The position numbers and the translations under genes are program-made. A stretch of 13,575 bases of DNA. It comes from an uncultured Clostridia bacterium. Its GTDB lineage: Bacteria; Bacillota; Clostridia; Christensenellales; Borkfalkiaceae. This document shows, in pieces, positions 13,330 through 13,575 of the stretch (positions are counted from its first letter, which is position 1; every line of letters starts with the position of its first letter). The stretch is from NCBI GenBank assembly GCA_947630775.1, contig CANRIY010000037.1, forward strand, positions 1 to 13,575. Reading direction: 5' to 3'. The notes beneath the pieces are model-generated. The model was not told where the DNA came from. It worked only from the letters and a program-made list of their open reading frames with translations, and did not search any database.

Positions 13330-13575
13330 TTATTCTTTGACAGCGCCCACCGTAATTCCGTCGATCAACTTGCGTTGAAGGAAGAAGAAAATGAGCGCCG
13401 GAAGAACCGACATAAATACACCCGCCGCCATCACGACGGAGTTTTCGGATACGCCGTCCAAAACGGTCACTTTATAGATCGCGACCGCGAGCGTATACTT
13501 TTCGGGATCGGTGTAGTAGAAGAGCGGCTGGAAATAATCGCCCCAGCTCGAGCCGAACGCGCCCACCGCCACAAA
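13330..13575 (-). CDS. Carbohydrate ABC transporter permease (MalG/AraQ type), C-terminal part
   Basis: The last 81 or so residues of a binding-protein-dependent transport permease are present; the frame is open to the window edge, so the start and the EAA loop lie outside. The piece shows the WGDYFQPLFYY segment typical of the helix after the EAA loop in sugar permeases, a short periplasmic part, a last hydrophobic helix (SVVMAAGVFMSVLPALIFFFL) and the classic tail QRKLIDGITVGAVKE. Such permeases usually follow a solute-binding protein and a MalF-type partner, expected just beyond position 13575. The stop lies 20 bases before the start of the surface protein gene, with its RBS in the gap, so they are cotranscribed. 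Confidence 0.93.
   Translation of the reverse strand, partial: FVAVGAFGSSWGDYFQPLFYYTDPEKYTLAVAIYKVTVLDGVSENSVVMAAGVFMSVLPALIFFFLQRKLIDGITVGAVKE

Overview
The window looks like chromosomal DNA of a spore-forming, Gram-positive (Firmicutes/Clostridia-type) bacterium with a moderately high G+C content. The evidence is a complete spoIIA operon (spoIIAA-spoIIAB-sigF), two Spo0A-type boxes in front of it, strong AGGAGG-like ribosome binding sites, sigma-A promoters with 17-base spacers, lipobox lipoproteins, and a BioY transporter. The many short palindromic repeats between genes resemble those seen in gut-associated Clostridia genomes. Placement below class is inference only.

Layout. Positions 1-73 hold a CAU-anticodon tRNA on the minus strand (tRNA-Ile2 favoured over elongator tRNA-Met) with its own promoter. 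Diverging from it is the forespore sigma operon (278-1744, plus strand): anti-anti-sigma factor, anti-sigma kinase and sigma-F, overlapping and translationally coupled. From about 1745 to the end every recognised gene is on the minus strand. In window order these are bioY (2182-2760, apparently leaderless), a lipoprotein built from two similar domains (2860-4212), metK (4592-5683, missing most of the usual active-site gating loop), and a polysaccharide-type locus from 13575 down to about 6231. The gaps at 1745-2181, 4213-4591 and 5684-6286 are largely filled by at least seven copies of a GC-rich multi-hairpin repeat and one nested palindrome.

The minus-strand locus from 13575 down to 6231 reads, in transcription order: the C-terminal end of a sugar ABC-transporter permease; a 1018-residue surface protein with three copies of an unrecognised ~150-residue beta-rich module interleaved with bacterial Ig-like domains and ending in a Gly-Cys/transmembrane/Arg tail; and two tandem paralogous lipoproteins with a GH99/WbsX-like TIM-barrel and a C-terminal carbohydrate-binding-like domain. 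Spacing is tight, each lipoprotein gene is preceded by the same hairpin plus RBS cassette, and one strong hairpin closes the unit, so it is probably one operon. The inferred role is binding, trimming and importing a complex glycan at the cell surface. This is the part of the window most likely to be a poorly described system.
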